Shown here in pieces: positions 50,156 to 60,331 of a DNA stretch of 64,000 nt. The stretch is taken from the NCBI GenBank assembly GCA_964034945.1, contig OZ035962.1:20493530-20557529 (forward strand), in the 5' to 3' direction. The translations under genes were made by a program, and so were the position numbers. The notes under the pieces are model-generated. The model had not been told where the DNA came from. It did not search any database and worked only from the letters and a program-made list of their open reading frames with translations. This stretch comes from Chrysopilus asiliformis. Lineage: Eukaryota; Arthropoda; Insecta; Diptera; Rhagionidae. How positions within the stretch are numbered: the first letter of the stretch is position 1; every line of letters starts with the position of its first letter.

Positions 50156-51815
50156 ACCACCCTTCTACGATGATAATAGACCTTTCTGTGAATTTTTGAA
50201 TGATGAATCCTTTAAGGATCAATCACTAAAAAATTTGACGACGTTGTAATAATAATATACATTGTTTGGGAAAGTTTTTCAGCTCGAAATTACCTATCAG
50301 AATCCATTAACAGAATATCAATAACATACAATTTTCTCAAAATCGTTCTACATTGTTATTAACAAAAAGTTAACCAAAATTCCTTATTGCGATACATTCT
50401 CATGTGTGTTTAAGTTTTTCCAGCACATCAAATATGCAGTGATTCCAGGAAATCATAACTCTGTACTTCACATTTGCTATATGAAAATGAAGATTGTATT
50501 GATGCAGTGTATTGTTCACGTTTAAATTTATTCATCTTAAGCAAGTTAAAGTTTCAAAGTAAACAGTGACATATGAATATCAAACAATTTTGTTAGTTTA
50601 AGGGAGGAATTATTTATGGAATATCTTATTTAAGTAGGCACCATAAATATGTACAAAGTGTTTAATGATAAACGAGGTTGTAAGATTCCTGAAATTTCGC
50701 TCTCTCCGCAAGAATATAATTTTAATGAGAAGTTGAACGTTTCCAACACGAATCACTTAGAAATTTCACATCTCAGGTTTTTATGCTGTGGTAAAATATA
50801 ACAAATTACGCTGTAACAGTATAGTAAAAAGGTGGCACTGATGAAAATACATAATTAAAACTTAACCTGAGAAATCTTTGAAACTCCAGTTATTGGTTGA
50901 CTTTTGTAAACGTGATTATACTGTGCGCTCTCCAAACCACAACACATTGTAAAATATGTATCGTTTTTTGTGGTGAACATGGGTTGTAACAAGTTAACTC
51001 TAACCCTAATTACTTTATACTTCATAGAGGTTTTTGAGGGAAAATCGATAATGTTGAAGAATATTTGTAGCTATATTATACAGTCAGTACGTGTAGCGAG
51101 GGATGAATGTGCTAAAGGAGAACCTTTTTAGCTAATAAATAATAGTACGTTACTATGAAAGCAATAATATTCTACTTAGGGTTAAAATAGTATCTTCTAT
51201 AGGGATTAAAAGTTTTTTATTAAATGGAAAACAATATTTTAATAGCAAAATAACATTACTTTGAAGAGCCATATGAGGGTATTTTTTTCTTAAATAGCTT
51301 TATTTTCGTATTGGTTACTTAAAATTCGATTATATAGGCATTTGTTTGCATTGTACTTAATTTATTTGATTGAGATTTCTTGAAGATATCGACCGTAATC
51401 CTTTTGGGGACTTTTCTTAGAATTTCCAATTTAAATGGAAATAGCCTAATCCATCAAAAAGCTTAAAAATTCATGGTAAAATATTAAGTGTTCTCTTCTT
51501 TGCTTGTCAAAGATTTTGACCTTGATCCTTTTGCCTACATAAAATCTTGTTTTGATATTCAATGAGATTCGATTTTTTTGGGTCATCCATAATAAAAGTG
51601 ATATTTTTTTTTAACAATATTGGTTCGAAGCTCAATATTTTTGTCTTTTTCTAAGACGCGAGGCGGAGTTGAAGAAGTGAAACAAAATTGAACCAATCTA
51701 AGTTGTTTTCTCTAGTTTCAATTTGTTCCTTATTTGAAAAACTTTTTAGCAACATTTTTTATATTGAAACTTTGTGTCTAACTTTTTAAGAGCTTTTCCC
51801 GATTTTTACTTTTTT
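50156..51815. other. No gene recognised
   Basis: AT-rich sequence without recognisable genes, inverted repeats or tandem repeats. A short 'gacgcgaggcggagttgaag' phrase at about 51655 resembles phrases near 3790 and 7634. Confidence 0.4.
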
Positions 51816-51920
51816 GTACGTAGTATAATAAAGTATTGTATTCATGAATTAATTGCGATTTCTTAATTTTGCCTAAAGATCATTTTCCGGTCACTCCCAA
51901 GTCAATGGAAGTCATAGTAA
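51816..51920 (+). repeat. Family C dispersed repeat
   Basis: Second copy of the repeat seen at 14566-14664: 'gtataataaagtattgtatt', 'ttcttaattttgcctaaaga' and 'ggtcactcccaagtcaatgg'. In both copies it directly precedes a family B-type sequence, so it may be a longer 5' extension of that family. Confidence 0.6.
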
Positions 51921-52445
51921 AATCATAACAAAAGCTATAATTGCCAATCTGGTAATTATTGAAAACCCGTGTGGTGATTTAAGTGAACGGCGAATAGTTG
52001 TATCAAAATTTTATTTTGAAGTCAAACTTTTCAAAAAGATTTTTTTAAATTTATTTCAATCGGATTTTGATGTATGGGAGTTTTATGTAGAATCATAATT
52101 TAAATAACTTTTGTTCTTGTACTTTTTTGATAAGATGCACCGCAATGAGGGGTATCCCCCCTAATGATCCATTTTTGCCATTTAACGAACTTAGCGTTGC
52201 ATTTTATGAAAAACGGATCTGTGCAAAATTTCAAGTCTCTAGCTCAATCCGTGCGCCCGTAATCCGCGCCACAGACGGACAGACGGACAGACGGACGGAC
52301 GGATGGACATGCAAAAATTAATTATTTTCATCATTCTAAACACACTGGTGTAATTCATTTTTATGTGTGATGACGGGATCTTGGCGTTACAAACGGTAAG
52401 GCAAATCTAATATACCCTTTGGTTTCACCATACGTGTATAAAAAT
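51921..52445 (-). repeat. Family B repeat, long copy
   Basis: Minus-strand copy very similar to 49566-50155: 'cataacaaaagctataattg' at the left, a gacggacagacggacagacg tract near 52273-52303, and 'caccatacgtgtataaaaa' at the right end. A deletion removes part of the cataCgaacgaaaacg block near 52140. Confidence 0.8.
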
Positions 52446-52860
52446 GTATTTCTGTTTGTCAGTTTGTCCGTTAACACCATAATTTTCGAAGAAATTGAGC
52501 TAGAGATTTGAAATTTTTTACATCTGCGTTGCTCGTAAATAGGATGGCCAACATAATTGGAAAAAATTGGACCCCTACTGCCCCCCCCCCCCCCTCTCCC
52601 AAACAAACAAAACCGTTTTTTGCGATGTTCTCGAAAGCCGTGCGTCCCTAAAACGGTGCAAAGTATCGAAAAATTTATGAAGAAGAAATGTATTTGAATA
52701 TGATTTTACATAGCCGTTCCAAGCATTAAAATCTAATGGAACCAATCTCCCCCCCCCCTCCCCTCTCATACAAATGGATTTTTTTTTCATGAAAAATACT
52801 GATACAGAGTATTTGACGTTTAACCGCTAGCAATTGTAGCTTTTCTCATCTTTTTATTTT
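52446..52860 (+). repeat. Family B repeat, plus-strand copy joined tail to tail
   Basis: Starts within the pyrimidine tract ('ctgtttgtcagtttgtccg'), then 'aacaccataattttcgaaga', 'gagctagagatttgaaattt', two long C-runs (52579-52600 and 52748-52770), 'aaacaaaaccgttttttgcg' and 'gtatttgacgtttaaccgc'. With the preceding minus copy it makes a large imperfect inverted pair. Antisense 71- and 81-codon frames are by-products. Confidence 0.7.
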
Positions 52861-52984
52861 ATCCTTTTTAGTCGTCATTTTGTTGTTTCCTGAGTTACTT
52901 TTCAAAGCTCTTTAATATAAAACCTCACACGATGGGTACTCGTTTGTTCGATTTGGGTAAATGGCCGACCGGAGTTTTTTTAAA

Positions 52985-53160
52985 ACCTTTTATTTAGCTT
53001 GCCTTCGTATCAGCCTGTTTGTCTGTCTGTCAGGGTCAAATTTCGAAATCCAATTTTGACCAACTTCCACGCATCCGATTGACTTGAAATTTTGCACACA
53101 TACGTAAGTCTGATGACAATAAAATATTTTCACAACTTCGTCCTTGTAAGGACAAGGAAA
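52985..53160 (-). repeat. Family A repeat, tail half
   Basis: Minus-strand copy: 'tagcttgccttcgtatcagc', 'ccacgcatccgattgacttg', 'aaattttgcacacatacgta', 'gtctgatgacaataaaatat' and 'acttcgtccttgtaaggac'. It continues into the tandem repeat at 53161. Confidence 0.7.
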
Positions 53161-53605
53161 GGTCATGTAAGGAAAATGCGATTATCCTTATTCTCGTTTT
53201 TTCGGAAAAAATTTCATCTAGGAGTTTTTTGAGTCCGATTCTGGCATTAAGAAACCTATAAGGTCCTGCAAGGATAACGTAATCATAGTTTTCATAAAAT
53301 TTGCCATAAAAAAACTGATCATTGGGGTTTTGGGGCTGCTGAATCTGATTTTGATATTAAGAAGTCTGTAAGAAGTACGGAAGCTCTTGTCAGGATAACG
53401 TCATTAATATTTTCCTTAAATTTTCCGGAAAAAAATCTCCTCCAGGGGTTTTTGGGGCCGCTGAATCCGATTCTGAAATTAAGAAATCCGTAAGAAGTAC
53501 GCTGCTGTCAGGATAACGTGATTATCTTTTTTCGCAAAGTTTCCGGAGAAAATCTCATTCGCTTTTGGGTCGATGAATCCAATTCCGGAGTCAAAAAGTC
53601 CGTAA
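53161..53605 (-). repeat. Tandem repeat of the family A head, unit about 120 bp
   Basis: The phrase GGATAACG occurs at 53273, 53393 and 53511 (spacings 120 and 118 bp), each within the order 'ggataacgt.attat', 'ttttccggaaaaaat', 'ggggtttttggggc.gctgaatccgatt' and 'attaagaa.tc.gtaag'. A fourth, shorter unit lies at 53161-53272. Elsewhere in the window this part of family A is present once, so it has been amplified here. Confidence 0.8.
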
Positions 53606-53767
53606 AAATATCTCAAAAGCAAGGATGTATATGCGAAGACTAAAAAACATAAACAAGTGGGGTGAAAGACAGGCGTCATTTTTGGTTTTTAGCCATACTA
53701 GTCAAATACAAAATCACTAAAAAAGGATCAAATTAAAAAAAATCAAAGAAAAATGTTATTTAAAAAA

Positions 53768-53915
53768 ACGTACTAAAAAGGAAAAAAAAATTTTGGGCGC
53801 TGGTGTCACAAATAAAAGCGAGATAAAAACATAATAAAATAAAAAAAAAATATATATCACGACACACAGCGCCCAAAAAATTATTTTTTTCCTTTTAAGT
53901 GCTTTTGTTTTAAAT
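53768..53915. repeat. Foldback hairpin repeat, copy 3
   Basis: 'gtactaaaaaggaaaaaaaa' pairs with 'ttattttttttccttttaag' style sequence at the right, and 'ttgggcgctggtgtcac' pairs with 'cacgacacacagcgcccaa'. The inner 'aaataaaagcgagataaa' arm is present only on the left; its partner has been lost. It lies beyond the head end of the minus-strand family A copy, as expected if hairpin and body form one repeat. Confidence 0.75.
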
Positions 53916-53959
53916 AAAAAAGTTTTTTTTTAAGAATGGTTTTTACTTATTTCTATTTT

Positions 53960-54190
53960 GAAGTCCTTTCACTTAAGGACTCATAGAATGGGTACTTCGT
54001 TTGTTCGATTTGGACAAAATGGCATCTGCCGACCGCCATTTTGTTTTTACTCGTACATGCATAAGTACATATTTCATTGTCATCAGAGTTACATATGTGT
54101 GCAAAATTTGAAATCTAGCGGATGAGTGGAACAGGGTCAAAATTAGATTAGGTCGAACTAACAAGTGAAACTAAATAAGAGCTTATAAAA
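53960..54190 (+). repeat. Family A repeat fragment
   Basis: Contains 'cattgtcatcagagttacat', 'atgtgtgcaaaatttgaaat', 'ctagcggatgagtggaacag', 'ggtcaaaattagatta' and a tail 'aataagagcttataaaaaaa'. The upstream 'gaatgggtacttcgtttgtt' matches 'gatgggtactcgtttgttcg' at 52930, where it is also near family A. Confidence 0.6.
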
Positions 54191-54532
54191 AAAGGCTATG
54201 AAATCAATTAAAAATTGCCTTGTGTCATATTTCTCAGAAGTACGAAAATATTTGGTTACCTAAATAAAACGTGCTAATTATGATTTTTATTAATTATAAT
54301 TTTTATTTTGAGTTTGCAAAAAACCCAACCTTAGGGGTTAATCAGTTGTTAAACAGCCTCGAAAGAAATCAATTAACCGCAAACTCATCAAGGATTTAAT
54401 TGGTTTGAGGACTGTGGAAGTCTTGCCTGGAAATAATTATTATCAGAGGTGTAATGTAGGTGTTACAAGGTGCACGTGGCCGTTTTGGGAAAGTCTGTTT
54501 AAATAAATTTTCCTTGTTTCTACAAAGAATAT

Positions 54533-54809
54533 TGTAAGCAAATTAAGTCAAAATCCCCGACTAAGTTGAAAAACTGCCACCCTGACAACACTAGAGGTTG
54601 TGAGGTTATGGTAGCCCGTCGCTGTGGTTGAGAGGTAGCTGAAGCGTCAGTAAGCGTGTGACATTGCACACAAAAGGAAGTGAAGCTGACCCTAGGCTTC
54701 AGAGATCATCCAACAAGGGGCGCAGCGGCGGGTTTCACCAACGTAATAGGCAGCTTAACAGATTGGTATTTTTCGTAAATATAAAAGAATAAAATAAAAT
54801 TGTGTTACA
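54533..54809 (+). repeat. 5' LTR (277 bp)
   Basis: Starts TGTAAGCAAATT and ends TTGTGTTACA, giving the TG...CA ends and a 5-bp terminal inverted match (TGTAA/TTACA). The sequence appears identical to the 3' LTR throughout. It carries a TCAGT initiator candidate (54647-54651) with a DPE-like GGAAG about 28 bases on, a TATAAAAG near 54779 and two overlapping AATAAA signals near the end. Confidence 0.95.
54647..54680 (+). promoter_or_regulatory. Candidate LTR initiator and DPE
   Basis: GTCAGTAAG contains the arthropod initiator core TCAGT at 54647-54651. Counting the A as +1, GGAAG at +28 to +32 fits four of five positions of the DPE consensus RGWYV. Insect gypsy-group elements commonly use TATA-less Inr/DPE promoters. 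This is inference from short motifs. Confidence 0.3.
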
Positions 54810-55478
54810 TTCTCAGAAGTGGAATAAAAAGAACTAAACCTTCTTTTTCCTCACAAAGATGGTGGGGGGGAGTATTGCAGATTTGTGCACTTGGATGTGT
54901 TGGTAGCAAACACACGAGTGAGAGTCGGAGCGAGAATTGAACCCTCGTCCACACGCTCAGTTGCTGCGTAAACCGATTGCACATGCGATTACTTTCTCTC
55001 TCCGTTAAAGGGAATTGATTGGTATTGTCCTCGACCCTCACCGCGCGATCGTTGTGTCCACAAAGTTGTGTTCACAAAGTGGTTTCTTTTCTATTTGTCG
55101 AAGTTTTTGCTCTCGTTGCTTGTACATGTCTAGCATTGTATAACGGCGTATTTTAGTGACTCATGAAATTTTCCTGTTAAGTTGTGAAATTCATTGTAAT
55201 TGAATTCGAAGCCATTCTTTCAGCGAAAGTAAAGCAGTTCAGTCAGTTATTAGTTGGTGCATTTAATTTGATCGATTAATTTGTGCATTTAATTGGATCG
55301 AGCAACCGAAATTAACAAAGGAAAATTGGGTGACGAAAGTGTGACGGCAAATACCCACCGAGGGAAGTTTAGTGGACGAAGGAACCCCATTAAAAAGATA
55401 AACATTTATACTTTGAAACAAAATTAGTTTTTTTTTATTATATTGAAAGTAAGTGGTTGTATTAAAAGTTATTTTGCG
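54810..55478 (+). other. Retrotransposon leader
   Basis: 669 bases between the 5' LTR and the gag-pol ATG, without a credible frame. It includes a 'gttcagtcagttattagttg' phrase near 55239, a run of T before the start region, and on the minus strand a tRNA-like B-box (ggttcaattc, about 54935-54944) with partial T-arm pairing. Confidence 0.7.
54813..54822 (+). promoter_or_regulatory. Possible primer binding site (tRNA-Leu-like)
   Basis: TCAGAAGTGG lies 3 bases after the 5' LTR. As I recall it, this decamer is complementary to the acceptor/T-stem end of insect tRNA-Leu (…CCACTTCTGA). The TGG that would pair with the tRNA CCA end is not at the expected place next to the LTR, and pairing beyond the decamer is patchy (aataaaaagaac). 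The assignment is tentative. Confidence 0.4.
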
Positions 55479-58400
55479 ATGGGGGACGGAGTTGCTGTAA
55501 ATACTAGGAAAAGACGAAGACAGGCGGTTCGTGAAAACACGGCGGTTCGTGAAAACACTCCGTCGATTCAGTCCGCAGCTTCAAGTTTCTCATTACAGGG
55601 ATTCCGGTTGGGTCTAGACGAAATAAAGAATTTAATACCCGAATTGAGTCCGGGATCAAACGATAGTCTCAGCGTGTCGCAGTGGGTTGATCATATAGAG
55701 AGGCTAAAAACAGTTTATTTATGGGAAGACCAGGCTGCATTGTTTTATGCAACTCTTCGTTTATCTGGAGCCGCAAAATTTTGGCTCCAAACCAAGCAGG
55801 GTCGCTTTGCAAGCTGGGACTCGTTTAAGTCGGAAATAATCGCGAGTTTTCCTTCGGTAGTTGACGAAGCAACCGTTCACGCCAAGTTAACAGCACGAAA
55901 AAAACAACGTGATGAAGCATTCGAGAACTACTTCTACGAAAAGGTTTCTCTTGCCAAATCGATCGGATTAAATAATCAAACGTTAATAAAATATATTATT
56001 TCGGGACTTGAAGACAGGGAGTTACAAAACCTTTTATCTGTCCTTCCCTTCTCCGATCCAATCGAAGTCTTAACACGAATTAAATCGTACGAATGTCTAA
56101 ATGCGACGCGACCATCCTCAATAGAGAAAAATGCATTCAAAAATCGACGTGTTGATAACGTTACCAACGTACCCAAAAATTTCAACACGGCTAGAAACCA
56201 AGGTCCACGTGAGTTCTTCAATCGTAAGATTCCTACTTCAAATAGAAATCAATCTTTGAGGGAAAATGTCAATCGTTCGTTTGCCGGGAAATGTTTTAGA
56301 TGTGGAATAACTGGGCATATGGCATCGAAATGTGTTCGAAATATTGACAACTCCAAACGCGGAGTAGGGGCTGAAAATCATAAAGTCAAGGTAATTAATC
56401 ATAAAAAGTCAGAATTGTACCAAAAAGTGATAATTGACGGATATTTCATTGACGCCTTCATTGATTTAGGTAGTGAGGCTACCACCATTAAAAAGAGCGA
56501 GTGTCAAGCGCGAGGTTGGAAAATAGGAAGCGACTTGGGGCGTATTTTAACTGGGTTTGGCGGTGGGGAATGTCAGTCTTTGGGAAAAGTTAAGAAAACC
56601 ATAACTATAGGCGAAGTGTCCTTGCCCACTGATATTTTAGTTGTGGACGATCACGCACAGGAGACACCGGTCTTAATTGGGCAAAGCTTCACGAACCGAC
56701 CCGGGGTTAAGGTAGTAAAACGCTGGAGGCAAATCGAAATTGTAAAAGATGCGCAAACTGTTAACGTACCAGATGTAACACCTAATCTAGCACAGCCTCA
56801 GCAAATGCAGGTAGGTCAAAAACCAATCATGTTGGACGACATTACCGTGGGGGATTCAGGTACGATTGGTGATAAAGAACGTTTGAAATCTTTAATTGAT
56901 GACTTTCGTGACTGCTTTGCGGTCGAAACAGCCGACCTGGGTAAAATCGACTGCATCACAATGGAAATCCATCTTAAAGACCCTACACCAATACGTTTTC
57001 GTCCCTATAGGGTACCATATCACCAACAAGAGGAATTAAATAAAATCATAAATGATCTTTTAAAAAACGGAATCATTGAAAACTCCACTTCCGAGTTCGC
57101 GAGTCCCTCTATTTTAGTCCGAAAAAAGGACGGCAGCTTCCGGCTCTGTGTAGACTATAGGCGCTTAAATAATCAAACAAAACGGGAAACCTTTCCAACT
57201 CCGAATATTGAGGAGTGTCTAAATAAACTCTCGGGTTCCAATATGTTCACTACTCTTGATTTCATGAGTGGATATCATCAAATCCCGGTTAAGCCAGAGC
57301 ATCGACATTTGACTGCCTTTGTGACACCAAACGGTCATTACCAATATAGACGTATGCCGTTTGGTCTGACAAATGCCCCTGCAGCCTTCATGCGAGTAAT
57401 GGATTTGATTATAAAAAGAGTTAATGACAAAAGACTTAGCTCATACATGGACGACCTCCTGATTTCATGTTTGTCAGTTGAAGAAACATTTGATGTCCTC
57501 GGAAAAATTTTTCGTACCCTGCGGGAAGCCAGACTTACACTAAACATAAAAAAATGTTCCTTTTTTAACAGTAAAGTCGAATTCCTTGGGCACGAAATCA
57601 GTTCTGGTATGATCAGACCAGGGTGCGGAAAATCGGCGGTGATTCAAAACTATCCAAGACCCCAGAACACTACAGATGTCAGACAATTCTTAGGGCTCAC
57701 CAGCTATTTTCGTAAGTTCATTCAAAATTATGCAAAAATCGCTATTCCCCTAAATGAACTTCTGAAGAAAAACGTAGATTTTGCCTGGAATGAGGATCGG
57801 GAAAGAGCATTCCAAGAATTAAAACAACGACTCTCAACGCGTCCAGTTCTATCGATTTATGAACCAAACGCTAAACACGAGCTCCACACCGACGCTAGTT
57901 CAAAGGGTTTAGCTGCAATTTTGATACAAATCTCGACCGACGGTATTCGTAAACCCGTCTCCTATTTCAGTAGAGCCACCACAGCCTCTGAACAAAAATA
58001 TTCTAGCCATGAACTCGAGGCGCTGGCCGTGGTCGAAAGTCTGGATAGATTCAGGTTCTTTTTACTCGGGAAACATTTCACTGTATTCACTGACTGTGCT
58101 TCACTAAAAGCTACAAAAGACCAAAGAAATCTTATACCGCGCATCGCACGTTGGTGGTTAAAAATCCAGCAATTCGATTTTAATATGGAGTATCGGGCCG
58201 GATCTCGAATGGCACATGTTGATGCATTGAGCCGCGCTACGTGCGGTGAAGCTTTAGAACCCGTTGAAGTTGGCAGCGAGGTTTTCGTGGTGAATTTGTC
58301 CGAAAAAGACTGGGTAGCTGTGCTGCAAAGAAAAGACCCACAGATTAAAACTATTATTGAAACTTTATCCGACGAGTCCACAGCACATCGTTCACCGTAT

Positions 58401-59603
58401 GCAAAAGACTTCATCCTAAAGGGCGCACGACTGTTTAGAAAAACAGTCGATGGAAATCGTTTCGTTGTTCCATCGAACATCAGGTGGCAAATCGTAAGAA
58501 CCTCACATAATGATCTAGGTCATCCGGCATTAGAACGTACATGCACACATATAAAGCAGACATATTGGTTTGCAAAAATGAGCGTATTTGTAAAAAAGTA
58601 TATTGATAATTGTATGCAGTGTGCATTTAATAAAAGAGGGCAGGATGAAACACACCATCAATTAAATACATTTGTTACCGACCCCGTACCATTCCAAACA
58701 ATACACATCGATCATTTGGGTCCATATCCAAAAAGTACACGACAAAATACCCATCTCTTAGGGATTATTGACGCCTTTACAAAATTCATCGTTCTGAGAC
58801 CCGTGAGAAACACTAGTACTGCCCCCGTGGTCAAAATATTGACTGAATTAACTCAGTTCTTTGGAGTTCCTGCAAAAATCATCAGTGACCGCGGAACGGC
58901 TTTCACGTCGAAAGCTTTTGGAGAATTTTGCGCCGACCATAATATCAGCCATACCAAGACAGCGGTCCAAACACCTAGAGCAAATGGTCAAATTGAACGG
59001 TACTTTCGTACTGTGACTGCTGCAATATCAAGTACCACGGAGCGAAATGACGGACGAGATTGGGATAATTGCCTGAACGAAATTCAGTGGGGTCTCAATA
59101 GCATTCCACATAAGGTAACTAAGCAATCCGCTCACGAACTCCTATTAGGATACAAGCCCAAAGGTCTATTAAACAATCAATTAACCGCAGCTTTGCATTG
59201 GGAAGTAACAGACAGAAAGGACAATGGAGATCGATATTCCCTGGAGGAATTGCGGGAACAAGCAGCTGATAACATTCAAACTAGCAGAGAAAAGCAGGCT
59301 GAAAGGGTTAACAAAAATAATCAACCTCCTAAAACGTATAAAGAGGGTGATTTAGTCCTAATTAAGTCAGAGCCAGCCGCCACCGGGTTCTCGCGAAAAC
59401 ACCTTCCTCGTTTCAAAGGCCCCTACATAGTCAAAAAGATTCTGGGTAATGATCGATATGCAATTACAGACCCACCCGGGGTAAAAGTATCTGGGCGGGC
59501 ATTTAATTCAGTTTGGGCGGCCGATCGCATGAAGCCGTTTTGTAGTCTCGAAGATTTGGAGCTGGGGCTCAGCTCGGAAGATGAATATGAGGGAGAAGCG
59601 TAG
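55479..59603 (+). CDS. Gag-Pol polyprotein of Ty3/gypsy-type retrotransposon
   Basis: 1,374 residues from the ATG at 55479; upstream in-frame codons reach 55443 without another ATG. Gag: capsid-like region about 55-180 (SQWVDHIERLKTVYLW), basic linker, one zinc knuckle C272-X2-C-X4-H-X4-C285. Protease: D329 in FIDLGSE, so D-L-G instead of the usual D-[ST]-G. Reverse transcriptase about 505-690: D594 (LDFMSGYHQ), MPFGLTNAPAAF, YMDD at 656-659. RNase H: D805, E845, D872. Integrase: H1010, H1015, C1045, C1048 zinc site and D1078, D1137, E1173 (35 residues between the last two), then a GPY motif at 1314-1316. No chromodomain. Gag and Pol share one frame with no frameshift, so the Gag:Pol ratio must be set by processing or other means. 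Acts in cytoplasmic particles; integrase acts in the nucleus. Confidence 0.96.
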   Translation: MGDGVAVNTRKRRRQAVRENTAVRENTPSIQSAASSFSLQGFRLGLDEIKNLIPELSPGSNDSLSVSQWVDHIERLKTVYLWEDQAALFYATLRLSGAAKFWLQTKQGRFASWDSFKSEIIASFPSVVDEATVHAKLTARKKQRDEAFENYFYEKVSLAKSIGLNNQTLIKYIISGLEDRELQNLLSVLPFSDPIEVLTRIKSYECLNATRPSSIEKNAFKNRRVDNVTNVPKNFNTARNQGPREFFNRKIPTSNRNQSLRENVNRSFAGKCFRCGITGHMASKCVRNIDNSKRGVGAENHKVKVINHKKSELYQKVIIDGYFIDAFIDLGSEATTIKKSECQARGWKIGSDLGRILTGFGGGECQSLGKVKKTITIGEVSLPTDILVVDDHAQETPVLIGQSFTNRPGVKVVKRWRQIEIVKDAQTVNVPDVTPNLAQPQQMQVGQKPIMLDDITVGDSGTIGDKERLKSLIDDFRDCFAVETADLGKIDCITMEIHLKDPTPIRFRPYRVPYHQQEELNKIINDLLKNGIIENSTSEFASPSILVRKKDGSFRLCVDYRRLNNQTKRETFPTPNIEECLNKLSGSNMFTTLDFMSGYHQIPVKPEHRHLTAFVTPNGHYQYRRMPFGLTNAPAAFMRVMDLIIKRVNDKRLSSYMDDLLISCLSVEETFDVLGKIFRTLREARLTLNIKKCSFFNSKVEFLGHEISSGMIRPGCGKSAVIQNYPRPQNTTDVRQFLGLTSYFRKFIQNYAKIAIPLNELLKKNVDFAWNEDRERAFQELKQRLSTRPVLSIYEPNAKHELHTDASSKGLAAILIQISTDGIRKPVSYFSRATTASEQKYSSHELEALAVVESLDRFRFFLLGKHFTVFTDCASLKATKDQRNLIPRIARWWLKIQQFDFNMEYRAGSRMAHVDALSRATCGEALEPVEVGSEVFVVNLSEKDWVAVLQRKDPQIKTIIETLSDESTAHRSPYAKDFILKGARLFRKTVDGNRFVVPSNIRWQIVRTSHNDLGHPALERTCTHIKQTYWFAKMSVFVKKYIDNCMQCAFNKRGQDETHHQLNTFVTDPVPFQTIHIDHLGPYPKSTRQNTHLLGIIDAFTKFIVLRPVRNTSTAPVVKILTELTQFFGVPAKIISDRGTAFTSKAFGEFCADHNISHTKTAVQTPRANGQIERYFRTVTAAISSTTERNDGRDWDNCLNEIQWGLNSIPHKVTKQSAHELLLGYKPKGLLNNQLTAALHWEVTDRKDNGDRYSLEELREQAADNIQTSREKQAERVNKNNQPPKTYKEGDLVLIKSEPAATGFSRKHLPRFKGPYIVKKILGNDRYAITDPPGVKVSGRAFNSVWAADRMKPFCSLEDLELGLSSEDEYEGEA

Positions 59604-60318
59604 TCGAGCCAGTAATCAAATTTACCTATTATAATGAGTTTTTTTTTTTAAGTTGTGGACTGTGGCGGAGACCCTTTTTGTTATTATTCGGATTAGTTTT
59701 GGTTATATTTATTTTGTTTTTATTTTTTTTATATATGCTTGTATTTTTTGTCTTCCTCTAAACAAGTATGTGTATGAGAAGAAAAAAAAAAATCTTTTCC
59801 CTTCCTCATGTAAAAAGATTTAATTTGGATGAAAAAAAAAAAAGAAGGAAAAAAGAAAAAAAAAATAAAGTCAGATATGGTTTTATAAACATGTCGTTTT
59901 TTTTGTTATCATTGCTAAAGAATCTTAGTTTTTGTTACTTGAATTTATAAAATTTTGTTTTCGTACTTTAATTCAAAATTTGTAAAGAAAGGAAAAATGA
60001 AATGAATGAATAGACCACTTAGTTTAGTCGCAATCAATAACTGTGGTATGCAACGAATGCCGTCTCAACTAACGTCACGCCAATTATACAAATATATCCT
60101 CGATAGAAATGGTAAGATTAAAAATTTTCCTAGTTAAGTTCTTAAATTTAAGAAAGGAGAGTTTAAAAATGACAACCATCGGATTCTGGTTCCGTTGGAA
60201 GTGTCATAGCATAATGAATGTCCGTAATAGTTTGCGGATGGTTTTATTTGTGTAAGAGTGCTCTGAGGAGCGGGCCCACAAAAGGTTAAAGATGGCGTCA
60301 CTGGGACAGTGAGCCTTC
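59604..60318 (+). other. Retrotransposon 3' non-coding region
   Basis: About 715 bases between the gag-pol stop (TAG 59601-59603) and the polypurine tract. It is rich in poly-A and poly-T and has no env frame; the 60-codon frame at 59768 is lysine-rich low complexity. 'agtgctctgaggagcgggcc' at about 60257 begins a more GC-rich stretch that leads to the 3' LTR. Confidence 0.8.
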
Positions 60319-60325
60319 AGGAGGG
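60319..60325 (+). promoter_or_regulatory. Polypurine tract candidate
   Basis: AGGAGGG lies 6 bases before the 3' LTR, separated by ccgagt. Plus-strand DNA priming in LTR elements starts at such a tract; this one is short and not directly adjacent. Confidence 0.45.
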
Positions 60326-60331
60326 CCGAGT

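Noticed and set aside
54620..54720. tRNA-derived A-box (tggttgagaggtag) within the LTR
   Set aside because: No matching B-box at a suitable distance and no cloverleaf; the LTR structure explains the sequence.
54805..55041. 78-codon minus-strand frame overlapping the 5' LTR end and leader
   Set aside because: It overlaps control sequences of the retrotransposon and has no family resemblance.
57962..58480. 172-codon antisense frame inside gag-pol
   Set aside because: It is the shadow of the well-supported polyprotein on the other strand and shows no recognisable motif.
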